64,000 nucleotides of DNA, from positions 186,001 to 250,000 of the forward strand of contig NW_020312436.1 of NCBI RefSeq assembly GCF_002999335.1, given 5' to 3'. Every line of letters starts with the position of its first letter. Within the stretch, counting starts at the first letter, position 1. The translations under genes were made by a program, and so were the position numbers. The stretch is from Cyclospora cayetanensis (taxonomy: Eukaryota; Apicomplexa; Conoidasida; Eucoccidiorida; Eimeriidae). Of the stretch, positions 44,331 to 56,250 are shown piece by piece. Below the pieces are notes generated by a model that made no database searches, had not been told where the DNA came from, and saw only the letters and a list, made by a program, of their open reading frames with translations.

Positions 44331-47300
44331 CCAATAACAGCGTCAACTGGTCAGGTTCAACCATAAAACACGGCGCAGAGAAGTCTATCTGCCTAGAATG
44401 TACGTACAGATGTATATATATAATACTTGCAAATTTTTAGCTATATGTAAAGTCTTTTGAACTGCATGTTCTCACGCAGGCCGGGCTGCATGTAGTCGTC
44501 AGACTTACCTTAGGCCGAGATACATGTAGAACATAAGGCCCCGCCGAGCAGACTCCTCAAACCATCGCTAAAGGGAGCCGTCAATGCTATTCCTGGGGAA
44601 GCAAGTCCTTTCAGCATATGTGTGCTTACCGAAAGTTGTCTAATGAGGGAGTTTTTGCCAAACCTTTATCCCAAGCATGCCCACTGCAGCAAGCAGGATG
44701 AAGACGGTTTCACTTGAGACATGAGACTCTACGAGTCTTCACCTAAATGTATTATTTTCCTTTCGATTATGCCAATCACCAAAAATATTCCGACTTTGGA
44801 GAGCATCACTCTTGAGGAAGAATATGTATACTGAGGTCACTTTTAGTCAGGGACAGCCCAACAACACTCCAGCATCATAAAATCTGACACATATTGTGGT
44901 TTCAAAAGCTAAGTACAGCTTTACAGGTTAAACTTTGGGCACGCAGGCAGAACACAGTCGACACAAGCAAGAGAGGGATGTGGCAGCCCACATCGGTCCT
45001 GACCGTATAAGGAGCGTCAACACTGAACAGCGCCCGTCATTTTAGGGGCGCAAGTTCCCATCTTTAGCGTATATTGTGGTCTGTTCAGGCCACTTATGGC
45101 ACGGTTCATTACGAACGCAGGATACAACCAACATCTTGCCCCACAATATTGCTTTTTCTCGTCGTTTACCGTTGTCACCCCACAGTTGTGATCGTTCAAA
45201 ATTCCACCGACCTTAAGATGCTTCACTTCCGAGCTGCTGTGGATAGGGGCGTCTGCATCATGTATCGGTCTTTTTGTCTCTTTCTCAGAAACATGTTCAG
45301 CTTGTGAAATAGCAAAAATTCTACCAAGGCGCTGTACGTGTGGGCTTGCATTCGCCGAAAATTGCTTGCTGTGCGCATAGCACCCTTTTCCCGCAACTCT
45401 GGGGCAACATTCTACGTGGCTGTGTCCTTTTTCCAAATGCACTACGCTAGAGGACTCAGCTACACTTCGGCATACGTCCTGCAATAGAATTGACTAAGTG
45501 GGTTTGCTTTTGGTATCTTTCAGTTGTAGAGTAGCAATATCTCAGTAGGCTAACAATCAATGTTTTCTGCCTGTGCGCTACATGTTTTTTGAAACGATCA
45601 GTGAGTGCTCAAAGTAACTAGCAGATGCAGCAACGCACATCCTTTCTTCCCCTCTCTCCTGATGGCGGAACGCCGCTATGCTAAGGCCCTCATAGGGGCG
45701 AGCTCTAGGGAGAGGGCACTTGATAACTTCCCACTAAGTACTGCACTGGGTCTGAGGTAATTATCTCCCTACGGTGACCCTAAAATCAACGTTACAACTA
45801 CACACTGGCATATTTGGGGTACAGGTATTGCGTGCAGTATCACAGCTAGTATAAATAACATTTGGACATCAGTAAAGAGCAATCACCGGAGGTGCGTGTA
45901 TTGCTAGCAGGATAGTGTTGTGGCTGCATCCTAACCTGCTGTCATTTCCAACTTTTTTCACACCCCTACAAAGCATCGAATCTCGCCATTAAAGCTTCCA
46001 CAATCAAGCAACTTGTGAACAATCAAGGAGTCTTCCGGACTATTCGCCTGGGTCTCTATGTTTGCCTCCATTAGGGACTGTCCATTACACTAGTCAGGTA
46101 ATGAAGTGTTGCGGTCGCAACTATATTCCTGGCTACACTATATCAATGCACATTTTACTAGATACCCTCAAACGTACCGGATCCCCAAAGTGCAATCGTG
46201 TCCCTGATTATCAAGCCAGAGACAAAATCCTGGAGTGACGGGCCTGTACACATCTTTGGAGCATGCTCTGATTCCTGTTCCTCAAAACACCACTAAAAGA
46301 AGCGTGAACATTGCCAAAACGGTACATTTTGCATTTAGAGGTAACCAAGCAATGCATCACGTTTTAGGGCCAAATACCACGAGTTCCGGCTTGTTGAAAG
46401 CACAAACCGATGATATTAGATCGTTTTACGATCCCCAGCAATGCTGGTGGTGGACGTTTTCGACGAAGCCATCCGGCGGCTCTGTCAAGAGTTCTGTCGC
46501 TCACTGTGGGGACTTGCTAGTTGCAGAAGGAAAGAAAGGCTCCACATAGAAGCATGGATGTGAGCGCCAACCTTTTTCAATATTTTGGTCACCTTTTGGC
46601 ACAAGCTCTTTCCAAAGCTCCCCAACAGACTGCTTGACCTCAGGGCTCAAGCGCTTCACGTCCTGGGGCGCCACGTGTGAACTTGGTCCAATCTTACTCG
46701 GAAGGGAAAAAGTACGCCCTATTGCTCCCCCATCAATGGGATGCACATAGGTCCACTCGCTATACTCGTTCTATGTCCCAAAGTTGCTTTTCTGGACTTA
46801 AGTTCTCAAATGTGGTGCTAGCAGCACAGTTCCGTGTACGCGCGAAGCTCGGCGTTGCTTGCCCTTGAATGTAGGCGAACCGATGCTAACTTGAGTAGTC
46901 CTAATAGTTTGTTTTAAAGCCTTGTTTTATAGTAGGCATGCAAGAATTTTGAGCATGATAAGCACGTGCAAAGCAAAGCATGCCCAAAGGCCGTCCGGCG
47001 TCGTGGAACAGCAGTGGCTTTTCGCGCCGTACAGCTACCTCACAGCCGGGAAGATTCTTGCTGAAATAATAGGTTGGGCTGAATACATACTTTTAAAGGC
47101 ATAGAAGAAACTTGCAAGGGCTCATGTTTTGTTGCTGTGCCCGGACATATTTGCCATGTATTGTGAGCCACTGGTCTACTAAATCGAAAGATCCAATAGA
47201 GGGATACTATTAAAAGGACTCTGTAAGGTACAGCTTACTAAGCTCCTGATTCCAAGGTTAAAAATCAATTTCGCGCCCAGAGACCCATAGTGCAGTAGGC

Positions 47301-48017
47301 TCAGGATGGGTTCGTCTCGGTGCATCGATTCGTCAGTCCGTAGATCAAATTCTGGTCCACAGTCAAGCCCAAAGACTTCTAAGGGTCTTCACGCAAATCT
47401 CTCTAAAGCCATAATTAGGTATACTGAGTCAGTTCAGAACCGTGTCGTGCCTCACCCCAACGCCTGCGTCTCCGAGTCCGGCGCCGTCCGGAGCATTTGC
47501 CGTGGGCAGCATCCCGTGAAGCATCACAAGTTTCGCGCCCTCTTCCAGGATGTAGCCTCAATTACCGTGTGTTTTAGGTACGATCGCCAGAAGGTTGGGT
47601 TTTAAGGGAGCTTCGTCATCCCAGTTAAGGTAACTTTTTCATGCCTGTCAAGCTCAGCAGTGCGTGTCTTCCTCGGACAGGGATTCCCAGTTCCTTTTTC
47701 GCCCTTTTCCCCCACGATTCTTTTTACTTTCCTCTAAATTGAATTCACGTAAGCAGGAGGCTTGTAATAATTGTGTTGGGGTCGTTTTATTCCAACGGTT
47801 CCTGTGGACCCCTCAGTTTCGTTCCTTGTTTTGTCTTAACTTTTCATAGTTTTCGTTTCCTATACCAGTTTTTGTGCTTATCAGAAGCTACCACTTTTCA
47901 CTCCCACCGAAGCTTCCCTTAGTGCGGTGCCTGTGATGTTTACGCGGTGCACCGCCCTCCCTGTCACCGTTTTCTTTTTCCAGAGGCTTCTCATCCCCTC
48001 AACTATTTAGCCCCCAG
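44331..48017. other. Gene-poor, repeat-poor intergenic stretch
   Basis: AT-richer, unique-looking sequence without CAG runs. Frames at 45017-45484 and 46235-46549 are the longest but have no motif, signal or neighbouring exon of fitting phase. It should hold the promoters of the divergent Rab-like gene and the coiled-coil gene; 47600-47900 is T/C-rich, suggestive of upstream leader sequence. Nothing else is supported. Confidence 0.55.
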
Positions 48018-51000
48018 ATGATGCGATTTATACAAGTAACGCATTGTCTACTTTTCCTGAGAGGCATAATGCCCCGTCGGATGCGATTTCTCCATGTGGC
48101 CTTGAGCGTTGGCTTGGCAGTAACAGGGTGTCTACGTGTTGAAATCGGCTGCCAATGGGTAGCTGCAGCTGCTTCAAGGGACAACCCTGAAGACCTCACA
48201 GTCTCTCGCTTTGCCTCCCAGCTTGCAGTCAAGGCTGACGCGGCTAGTCTTGTAGCATGGCAACAGGATGTCGAGGACAGCTTGCAGCAGTTTCGACACC
48301 AACTGAAGAGTGACTATCCTCTGCCGCCCACACGTAAGTAGGCAGTCGCGTTTATTGTTTTCTCCCACGCTGTTGCGCGCACGACTATAAATTAAGTCAG
48401 TGAGGATCATTGGTTTCCTGTGACCTTTGCAGCCGAATCGCTGCACACGAATGCCATATTTTCTCTGAGGGAAGCACCTGGAGAGAGATTCCGCTATGTG
48501 TCACACGTAACGCCTCGTATCTTTGACTTCTTTTCGATCGACACGAAGAAAAAGCGGATGGTTGAAGCTGACATCTTCTATACTGAGGCTCGAGTCCTAC
48601 ATGGTGAATATCACGCCTTTACCAGACCTTACTTGTATATCTTCTGTCACCTGAGCCGCGATACCACTTGGAATGCTAAAAATAGAATGAACCACTTCTG
48701 TAGAAGACTGCTTTAAAACTCTTCTCGCTTTTTTGTGTGCTAATAGACCCCGTCAGAGACGCTGAGAAGATGGCCGAGCGAGCAGAGAACATTATGCTAC
48801 ACCTGCAGAACAAGCAGTCCCAGTTGCGGGCTCTTATCGATACGAGGTCCACTGACTCCTCTTCAGCTATGTTAACGTTACAGAAGGGTGTGGGTGATAT
48901 GAATCTCGAGCAGCTACAAACTTTTGAATCCAAGGCAACAGAGGAGCTCGAAGCAGCAAGGAAGGTACTGGGTGCTTCCCCCGTCGTTTTCTGCTTGTCG
49001 CCCCACGCAACCCTTCCGCAGGGTAGCATACCAGATACTATCTGTGAATCCGTTTGTATGCCCTCTGTTGCTTTGTCTGCTCAACTTTTAGCTGTCGTGA
49101 AAGCTTGTGAGTGGTAATTGCATGCTTACTCCTCTTGTTCCTAACTGCTTGCAGTATTCCCTTCTAACCCCAGGAACCCGCATTCCTAGTGCAGCTAAGC
49201 TTTGCCTTCTGTGTTGCCTTCGGGCTGGCGTTTTTGCGTGTTAGGTAGTAGAGGACTTGGAGCGAGCTGATGCTGAAACTGTGAAGCAGACGACACAGGC
49301 TGGGCGGCTGTTGCATGAAGCGAGGGCTGGAATTCTGCAGTCGGGGAAGGAAGCAAACAGTTTGAGGAAGGGACTGCAGCGTCTGGGTATACAGTTTCAA
49401 CACCTAGTAGCTAGCAGCGGAGTGGAGCTGCAGTCATCCGTAGACTACATGAAACGCGCCCAGGAGGTCTTGTCCAACTTGACCAAGTCTTACAACGCGG
49501 GCATGAGCGAATTAAAGCGGAAAAAGGCCATTCTAGAGCGTATGGCGGAGGCGATGAAGATTCCCACTTTATTTGAAGAGGTGATGAGACGCCTGAGATA
49601 TTCACAGGCAGCCATTGATAAGGTAATGAAATCCGCACCATCCGCGGAGGAGAAGGGTAATATGTTGAAACTCCAAGAGTTGATGGTACGCCTAGACGAA
49701 GAAAGGGCTAAGATACGAGAGGCAGGCAAGGAAGGAAATGCTCTCATTACTGACATGGCAGCGACAGAGGCGCGCCTGAACGCAGCGATCGACCAAGCAA
49801 CCAGCAAAGCCATGAAGGATGAAGGGCAAGTTCACTTGCAAAAAGTACAGGATCAGTTGGTAGGAATGCGGAGTAGCCTGACGGAGAATTTGAAAAAGGC
49901 GGAGTCCTTGCTCTCCTCCGCCACCTCAGAAATCTCGAATCACCTTGAGAATTGCCTGGAATTTTGCAAAACAGCTATTGAATCCAGCGAGGCGTGGTTG
50001 AAGCAGGCAGTGGAGCAACAAAAGAACTTGCGCAAGACGCTTGTCACGAAGCAGGAAGAAGCAGCTGCTGCTCAGAATGCGGCTCGTCAGCTCAAGCGGG
50101 TGCTACTGGAAGACATTGCAGACGTCCAGTCGAAACTGGCCTCTGGAGCAGCAGATGCAATCCAGCTGGAGGCCCAGTACTCGCTGAATGCCCACAAAGA
50201 TACAGCTGAAGCTTTGTTGCTTAAAGCAGATGAAGCCGTAAAACGGATAGAAATTGAGGCGGCGAATGTTCAGGCGCATGCAGCATCTGTTTACGACAAA
50301 GTGAAGGAGACCTTGCATACTCTTAGCAGTTCGGAGAAACTGGCATCAGAATTGGCTAGCAAAGCAAAAGAGCAGCAGAAGGCGCTGCTAGAACAAAATC
50401 TTCAAGGCAAGGAAGCCGTGGAGGCTGCCTCTGAGGCTGAGAAGGCAGGACGAAGATCTGCTACTGCTTCAATGCTTGCAGACAGGAGCTCAAGCCTTTC
50501 TAATGCCTTGACGATGCAGGTGGAGGAGATGAAGGCAGCCATGAAAACGATTGACGACTCTCTCGTCTCTATGCAAGGATCCAACACGGATGAGGCACAG
50601 AAAGCTGAAGAGGCCGCGCTCACCGCTAAGGAGCTGAAGAAATACCAAGACCAGGCGGTGGATAACATAACAGAAGCGGATAAGTACCTGACGCAGGCCA
50701 AGCAGACGAAGGCACAGATGAATCTTGCAGAAGACAAGCTAAGCAAATTGATCAAAGAATTTCACGAGGCTTTGAAACAGAATTCAATAGAGCTTGTGTT
50801 GAAAGATTTTGGTGGAGACAGTACAGCGAAGTCACCGGCGGGGAAAGAAGATTCCACTCAAGGAGGTCCATACCCTGCAGGCAGCGGGGAACCGAGCCGA
50901 CTGGTTTCTCTTGGAGCGTCTGTGCAGCAAGACGTTGGACAGCTGCTAAACTTTGCATCTGAGATGATGAAGTGGGCGGACGAATCTGAAAAGGCACAAC

Positions 51001-52822
51001 AACAGGCGCTGTGGGACTATACCAACCTGCGGTTGTCATCTTTGAAGGCAAGCTTGGAAACTGGGGATGGCGCAGCTTGGGAAGGGAAGGAGGGACAGCA
51101 CAGCGGTGCAGAGGGGGACTTGCTGCCTACGACAGTAATCAAAAAGATTAAGCAAAATCCAACCGAACTGCTGGAGTTCAGGAACCAAGGAGGAGGCATC
51201 GCGGCCATAAGGGACGTTGTAGATGGGGTGCTGCAGCAGCTTTTCAGTATTCTCTCCCTTGCTGAGGGTCGGCTCACAGATCTTCTCAACATTGGCGTGC
51301 CTGAACTGGAAAAGCATATGGCATCTGCCCAAACAGCAGCAGAGGAGCTATACAAAGAGAAGGCCGAGGCCGCAGCCGCTGGTGGGGTGCAGGCCGGAAT
51401 TCTTAGGTTCTTAGAGAGTCTCTTATGGGCACTCCACCTTTGCGAGTCAGACGCTTACGACTATCCATTTAGTCTTGCGGTTCGACGGACCAGGGTATTG
51501 AATGCGCTGTGTGTCTGGCTTTTGCAGACAAGATAGAAGATCACGATTCCGCGTTGGCGGTGGCCTTCGCCTCCTGCGTACAGCGTGCGCGGCAGCTGGC
51601 AACTGGGCTGCATGTTGTCGCCGACGAAGTGGAGAGCTGTTCCCGTGATGTCGGCTCCACTTTAAAGGAGCTGAAAACCTTCAGAAGCCTGCATTCCCTC
51701 ACTCCTTCAGAGGTGGCAACGGAAACTATGCAGACCTCGAGAGTAAGAAGCCTTTTGTCTACTTCTGACTCGTCTGTGGCCATTCGCCGATTGTCTGAAA
51801 TTTCTAGCTCCGATATCAGCATTCCCTCTTTGGATGAAATGGCTCGTCTTTCCGAGGACCTTGCGGCTAGAGCTGCAGATGCCAAGAATGGACTTGTAAA
51901 TCGCGTTGCACATCTCAAGGCCCTATCAGAGTCTGGAGTAAATGATCCTGCACCCTTGCCTGAGACGGGGTACATAGATCCCTTACCCATCCCAAGTAGC
52001 TCTGCTCCGCAGCAGCCCGAGAAATCGACTCATGGGACCCCGCCTGGAGGAAGCTCTTCAGGAAAGAACGATAAGAAGGGCGGAATTAGCAACCCTACAG
52101 TATTTTTGGCCGTAGGCGTCGCTGGGGCAATTCTATTGTTTGTAGCTCTGTCCTTCTGCGGGTTGTACGCATACAAAAAGCGGCAGAAGCGACTTAGCTG
52201 CCGAAAGCAAGTGGATTCTTCATCTGACCAGATGCGCAACAAACCACCAGACGCTCCCGGAGATTCAGTTGTCTGCAAGCCCACCTTTGGCCTCTATAAA
52301 ATATCTCTAGAGATGGATGATCCTGGGATGCAGGCGCACATGCAACAGGTAAACTCTCGGGCAAATGCTGGCGAAGGTGCTCGCGGGTTGATCCCGGCAG
52401 TTGTCAGTGTCCCCGCGAGGGAGATCAGTATGGGCGACTTGGAGACGGGAAAAATAGACACTACCAAAAAGCAATACTTTATAGATGAGCATCATTTAGT
52501 GGCCAGAGAACTTAGCAAGATTCAACCTTCTAGGTGTCGCACACCCCTAGCCTTTGTTGTCTCCTCAACTCCTGTAGACGCAGAGCCCCCCGGGCCGACC
52601 TCTGCCACCACAGGCGTACGTACACCACGCTTGTGGGAGTCCGATCATACTGAGGAGTCTGTCCAGGGGCGCTCTGCCTCCCCATCTGTGGAGCATCATC
52701 GCCAAGAGCCGAATGACGAGCAACAACAAGAGCAATCTGGGGCTGAGGAGCTTCGCGAACTTGAGGGTGAAATGGAGTTGAACTTGGAAACTCCAGTGGA
52801 TGACGAAACGCCCAGGTCTTAG
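48018..52822 (+). CDS. Secreted type I membrane protein with long coiled-coil ectodomain
   Basis: Five exons (48018-48333, 48433-48603, 48747-48964, 49245-51381, 51528-52822) join in phase to 1,378 residues. A signal peptide is visible in RFLHVALSVGLAVTGCLRV; a later ATG (48081) could equally be the start. The first ~100 residues and a compact segment with YVSHVTPRIFDFFSIDT are followed by about 700 residues of Ala/Glu/Lys/Gln-rich heptad-like helix without prolines. Next come a Ser/Pro-rich stem, one transmembrane helix (about 1137-1161, FLAVGVAGAILLFVALSFC), a basic stop-transfer KKRQKR, and a ~215-residue acidic cytosolic tail. I do not recognise a named family. The layout resembles apicomplexan reticulocyte-binding-like or other apical adhesive ligands, so an invasion or surface role is inference. 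It lies alone in a repeat-poor block and has no homopolymer runs. Confidence 0.75.
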
Positions 52823-55800
52823 ATGCGATTTGAAAAGCACTCATCTCTGTAGTGTGGGCCTATGACACGCGCCTTCTTCCAAATATTACCCAAAGAGTGA
52901 AAGGGATGTTCAAGAAACGCCCCTTCTAGTGGGGGCCGTGTTTCCTCTCGCAAATTTCAATGTCATCTTCTAGAGCTGCATAGGTGGCTCCTCGCTATAG
53001 CGTTTGCCTCTAAGGAGGAGTTGAAGACCCTAGGTAGTCTGAATTTTCCGCTTGCAGCAGCAGTGTTTAGAGCTCCGGACATGGGCTCACTCATATCTTC
53101 CGGGGTGCCTGATCCATAACTTACACAAGCAAGCTTGTTGCCGACGCAGTCGGTGCATTACAGGCCATTGAAAGCAACAGAGAGGGGGCAGCCCTCAGTG
53201 AATACAACTTGCGTAGAGCCCTTGTATACTTGATCTTTATGTCTGATGGCAAATGCCGTGCGTGCGATGCATGCACGTGGTGAGCAGTGGTGATTTGTAA
53301 GGGCATTTGTGCCTGCGCTACCTTCATTTCATGGGATGTACAAAGGAATCCACAAGAGGGGAGCTTTTACGTCCACCTGGAGTTGATGACGCGGGTACAG
53401 CTGCTGTCACCCTGGATTTTTGAGATGGAAAAAAATAGTGAGTTTACATTGGTGTCTTCGCACAACCAGCCTCCACCAGGCAATGATGTGCTTCTATTTG
53501 ACGATACAGCAGAGCCCGGTTCTGCCGTACAGGATTCTCTCCTGTGCAGTTATTCCCTGTTGGTCAGCGAAACGCATTTTCTCTGCGAGATGAGGGCTGA
53601 TACGGAGCAATGCGTTCAACTATTGCTTGGAATTCGGTTTCTTGACATGCTGTACTTTGGCCAGAGTTACACACGATGTTCTTCCCTGGACAGAACTAAT
53701 TATGTCTCATCTTATGAGTTCCAGTATTTTATCCACTTTTTATTCCTGATCAAAGCCTTTAGTTTGGGTTTCACCTCAGGCCAGTGCCCTTGTGCGTGTA
53801 GAAAAAATCTGGTCGGCATCTCTCCACTTGTGTACCACTCTGGCGGACTTGATTGGAATTTACAAATTACGTACTGACCTAGCGCTGCCGGTGCGGTCCG
53901 GCGATTAGTATGGTAAAGTGCTAAGAATTTTGGCGGCCTGCGGTGCCCACGAGGAAATGGGCTGGAATTTGTTCTTGAGTATGATCCTACATGCAGGCGT
54001 GCAACGCCAAATTTACTTCCCCCGAAAGAGAAGAGACTTGCGCATAAATCTTTAGAGGGAACAGAACTACACTCTTTTTGCCGTATCGACTGAAGGCGCC
54101 TGATCCTCGCGCACTTATGCACGGAGACAAGCAACGGTCTATCATGCCTTCCACAATTCGTAGCCGCCAGCTAAATACGTGCTCACACAGCGAGAACACC
54201 GGAATTTTCTCTTTGAAAAAGATTCTCAGTGCTGCACGCGGCCCAAGTGTCCTCACTGGCAAGTGATTTGACCGCTCCAATATATTGAAGTGCGAAAGGG
54301 GAAGTGCAGCCCAACTCATGCGCGCCACGTTCCATTAAGGCAGAATCCACAGCAAGCTTTTCATGAAGAGTAGCCTTTCGCTCACTTCATGCTTCTTGTG
54401 AGTAGTTGCTTTGCTGCCTGCCCAGGAGTACGCTTCCCAAATGTATGCTCATTAGGCTTGTTCGCCGTACACCCCTTGGTACACAGTGGCTAACCAGAAA
54501 CGCATTGATTCGAAATGGAGGCCACTGCTAGTCACTGTTCGCCTAGATCAAAGTAGGCACTGAGGGGCTCAGTTTGTTCCCAGATAGCCTTCCTACTGCT
54601 TTCGCAGGTGGGCACGTCCTAGAGTATTCCACCTGAATGTGCGAATCGTAGGCTTATCCTGCCGTTCTATTGTAGTCTAGCTTAGATGTAGTTGAAGTTG
54701 GGCTAATTAGGCAAGGATTCTGCATTCGGTTCCGCGGGGTCATGGTCTAGTTTCGGATAAACAGGACTCTACGGTGCCGTCAAACGCTTGCGGGCCCTTT
54801 CGTATACGGACGATGGACTACGCCCAACCGCCGAGACCACAGTGGATCTGCGAAAAGAATTCCCTATGGGCCCTTGGAGGGCCTTTTAGCGTGCCACACT
54901 GTCGCTGCCTGAGGTTTCGCCTTCCCCTGGTGCCAGTAACGGTGCTATTGCGCAATCTGCAAATGCATTCCCCCAGCTAATACCCTAGATGATCATTTTG
55001 CGTTCTACTTTGTCAAGAAGTGTGCGGTCCACCGGCCTCTCAGGCACGCACTTGTCGATAGAGGACGCTTTGAACCCCGCGGTCAGCATTCACAGGCGAC
55101 TACGAGGGCAGAGGTCGGGTGAGCGATTGCCGCCAGAGCCTCTCCTCCTCTTTTATCGTATGTGTCCATACTGAGTCACATGTATTATGCTCGTTTCATG
55201 GATAAACATGCTTGCATAGCCGTTTCGTCCTGTCCTCGTCGGTCGTTGCGTCTCAATTTCCTTGTATCGCTTGCGCAGCTGCGGCTGCAGCTACCCAATA
55301 TTTCTCGCGAGAATTACGCTCGAAAAAATGTTGAGTCCACTTGGGAAAGCCAATATTATTTTCTGAAAGAAATATAGCTACGCGGCACCCCGGGCAGAGC
55401 CACACCTGCACGGCGCCTGCTGCAGCCAAAGGCGGAGGCCTTCCGACGCCTTCGTGACAATCTTCTACTGCAGTAGCTTCCCTTACCAAAGATGCGATGA
55501 TTGAAAGCGACAGTGATGCAAAAGATCATCCCAAGCCAGTCCCCCGGGGGCCCCCTCGGAGGCCCCACATGGAAACGCCCTGTTCGGGTTCATTCGTGGG
55601 GTAGGAACCCCTAGTAGGTAATAACCACGGCCTTCCCTTGCAGCACACTAGACCGCGAGAGACACTCCAGCTATTTTCTAAAGAGATGGAACGGAGAGGA
55701 AGGAGTAGAAAAAGGAGAAAGACAGTAGCAGCGAACTGCGTATCTGAGCTCTGAGGCAGAGAGCATTGGCTGCGGTTGCGGCAGCACGTGGGGGTCCGAA

Positions 55801-56250
55801 CCCCGAGGGACACACGCACCGAGCACACTGCTCTACTACTTTTCTGAGAGCCTCTCAACTTCGTTTCTAGAAAAAAGCGACAACGCATAATTGTTACTGA
55901 TTTCAAATATGGGCTTACGCGCTGCTGCTTCAGTGCGGAAGAGACGGCCCTCCAGATGACTGCGGACAGCGGCAGCAACGGACGCGGTGTACGAGTAGGA
56001 ATACGATTGGTTAGCGCTGCAACAGGAAGAACCTCTTTGTCTGTCCCCCTCAATATTTTGTGCTGTGCTTCCTACTTCGCCGCAGCAGCGGCTGAGGCAC
56101 ACAGCGCTCTTCCAGCCGGGGGGACAAAGGCCGCTCCATAGCAGGGCCCCCCCGGCGGTAGAGCCTAACTCCAGACGGCTTTTCCTCCAGACACCCTCGA
56201 TTTTTTCCTTTTCCTGCCTCTAAAAGGGCCCCTCCAGATTCACTCAGCGC
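52823..56250. other. Intergenic stretch with no strongly supported gene
   Basis: Mostly unique, AT-richer sequence. One plus-strand frame at 53287-53877 is listed separately. The 54400-55400 part shows nothing. From 55380 onward G/C blocks such as ccccgggggccccctcggag return, marking the approach to the repeat-rich eIF4E-like gene whose promoter must lie here. Confidence 0.5.
53287..53877 (+). CDS. Uncertain open frame, unknown product
   Basis: A 196-codon frame without introns. It begins with a non-ATG codon in this frame, or at the ATG in METHIONINE-led segments such as MTRVQLLSPW. It contains LLFDDTAEPGSAV and a Cys/Ser-rich end, no signal peptide and no known motif. It overlaps a minus-strand frame of similar length. 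It could be chance, given the lower stop density here; I list it only because it is the longest frame in 3.4 kb. Confidence 0.15.
   Translation: MVICKGICACATFISWDVQRNPQEGSFYVHLELMTRVQLLSPWIFEMEKNSEFTLVSSHNQPPPGNDVLLFDDTAEPGSAVQDSLLCSYSLLVSETHFLCEMRADTEQCVQLLLGIRFLDMLYFGQSYTRCSSLDRTNYVSSYEFQYFIHFLFLIKAFSLGFTSGQCPCACRKNLVGISPLVYHSGGLDWNLQITY

Noticed and set aside
45017..45484. 155-codon minus-strand frame in the gene-poor block
   Set aside because: No motif, no splice partners, mixed composition; compatible with chance in AT-richer DNA.
54720..54850. Possible tRNA-like segment near ggttccgcggggtcatgg
   Set aside because: No acceptor stem, anticodon loop or B-box of the ggttcgaatcc type could be paired.
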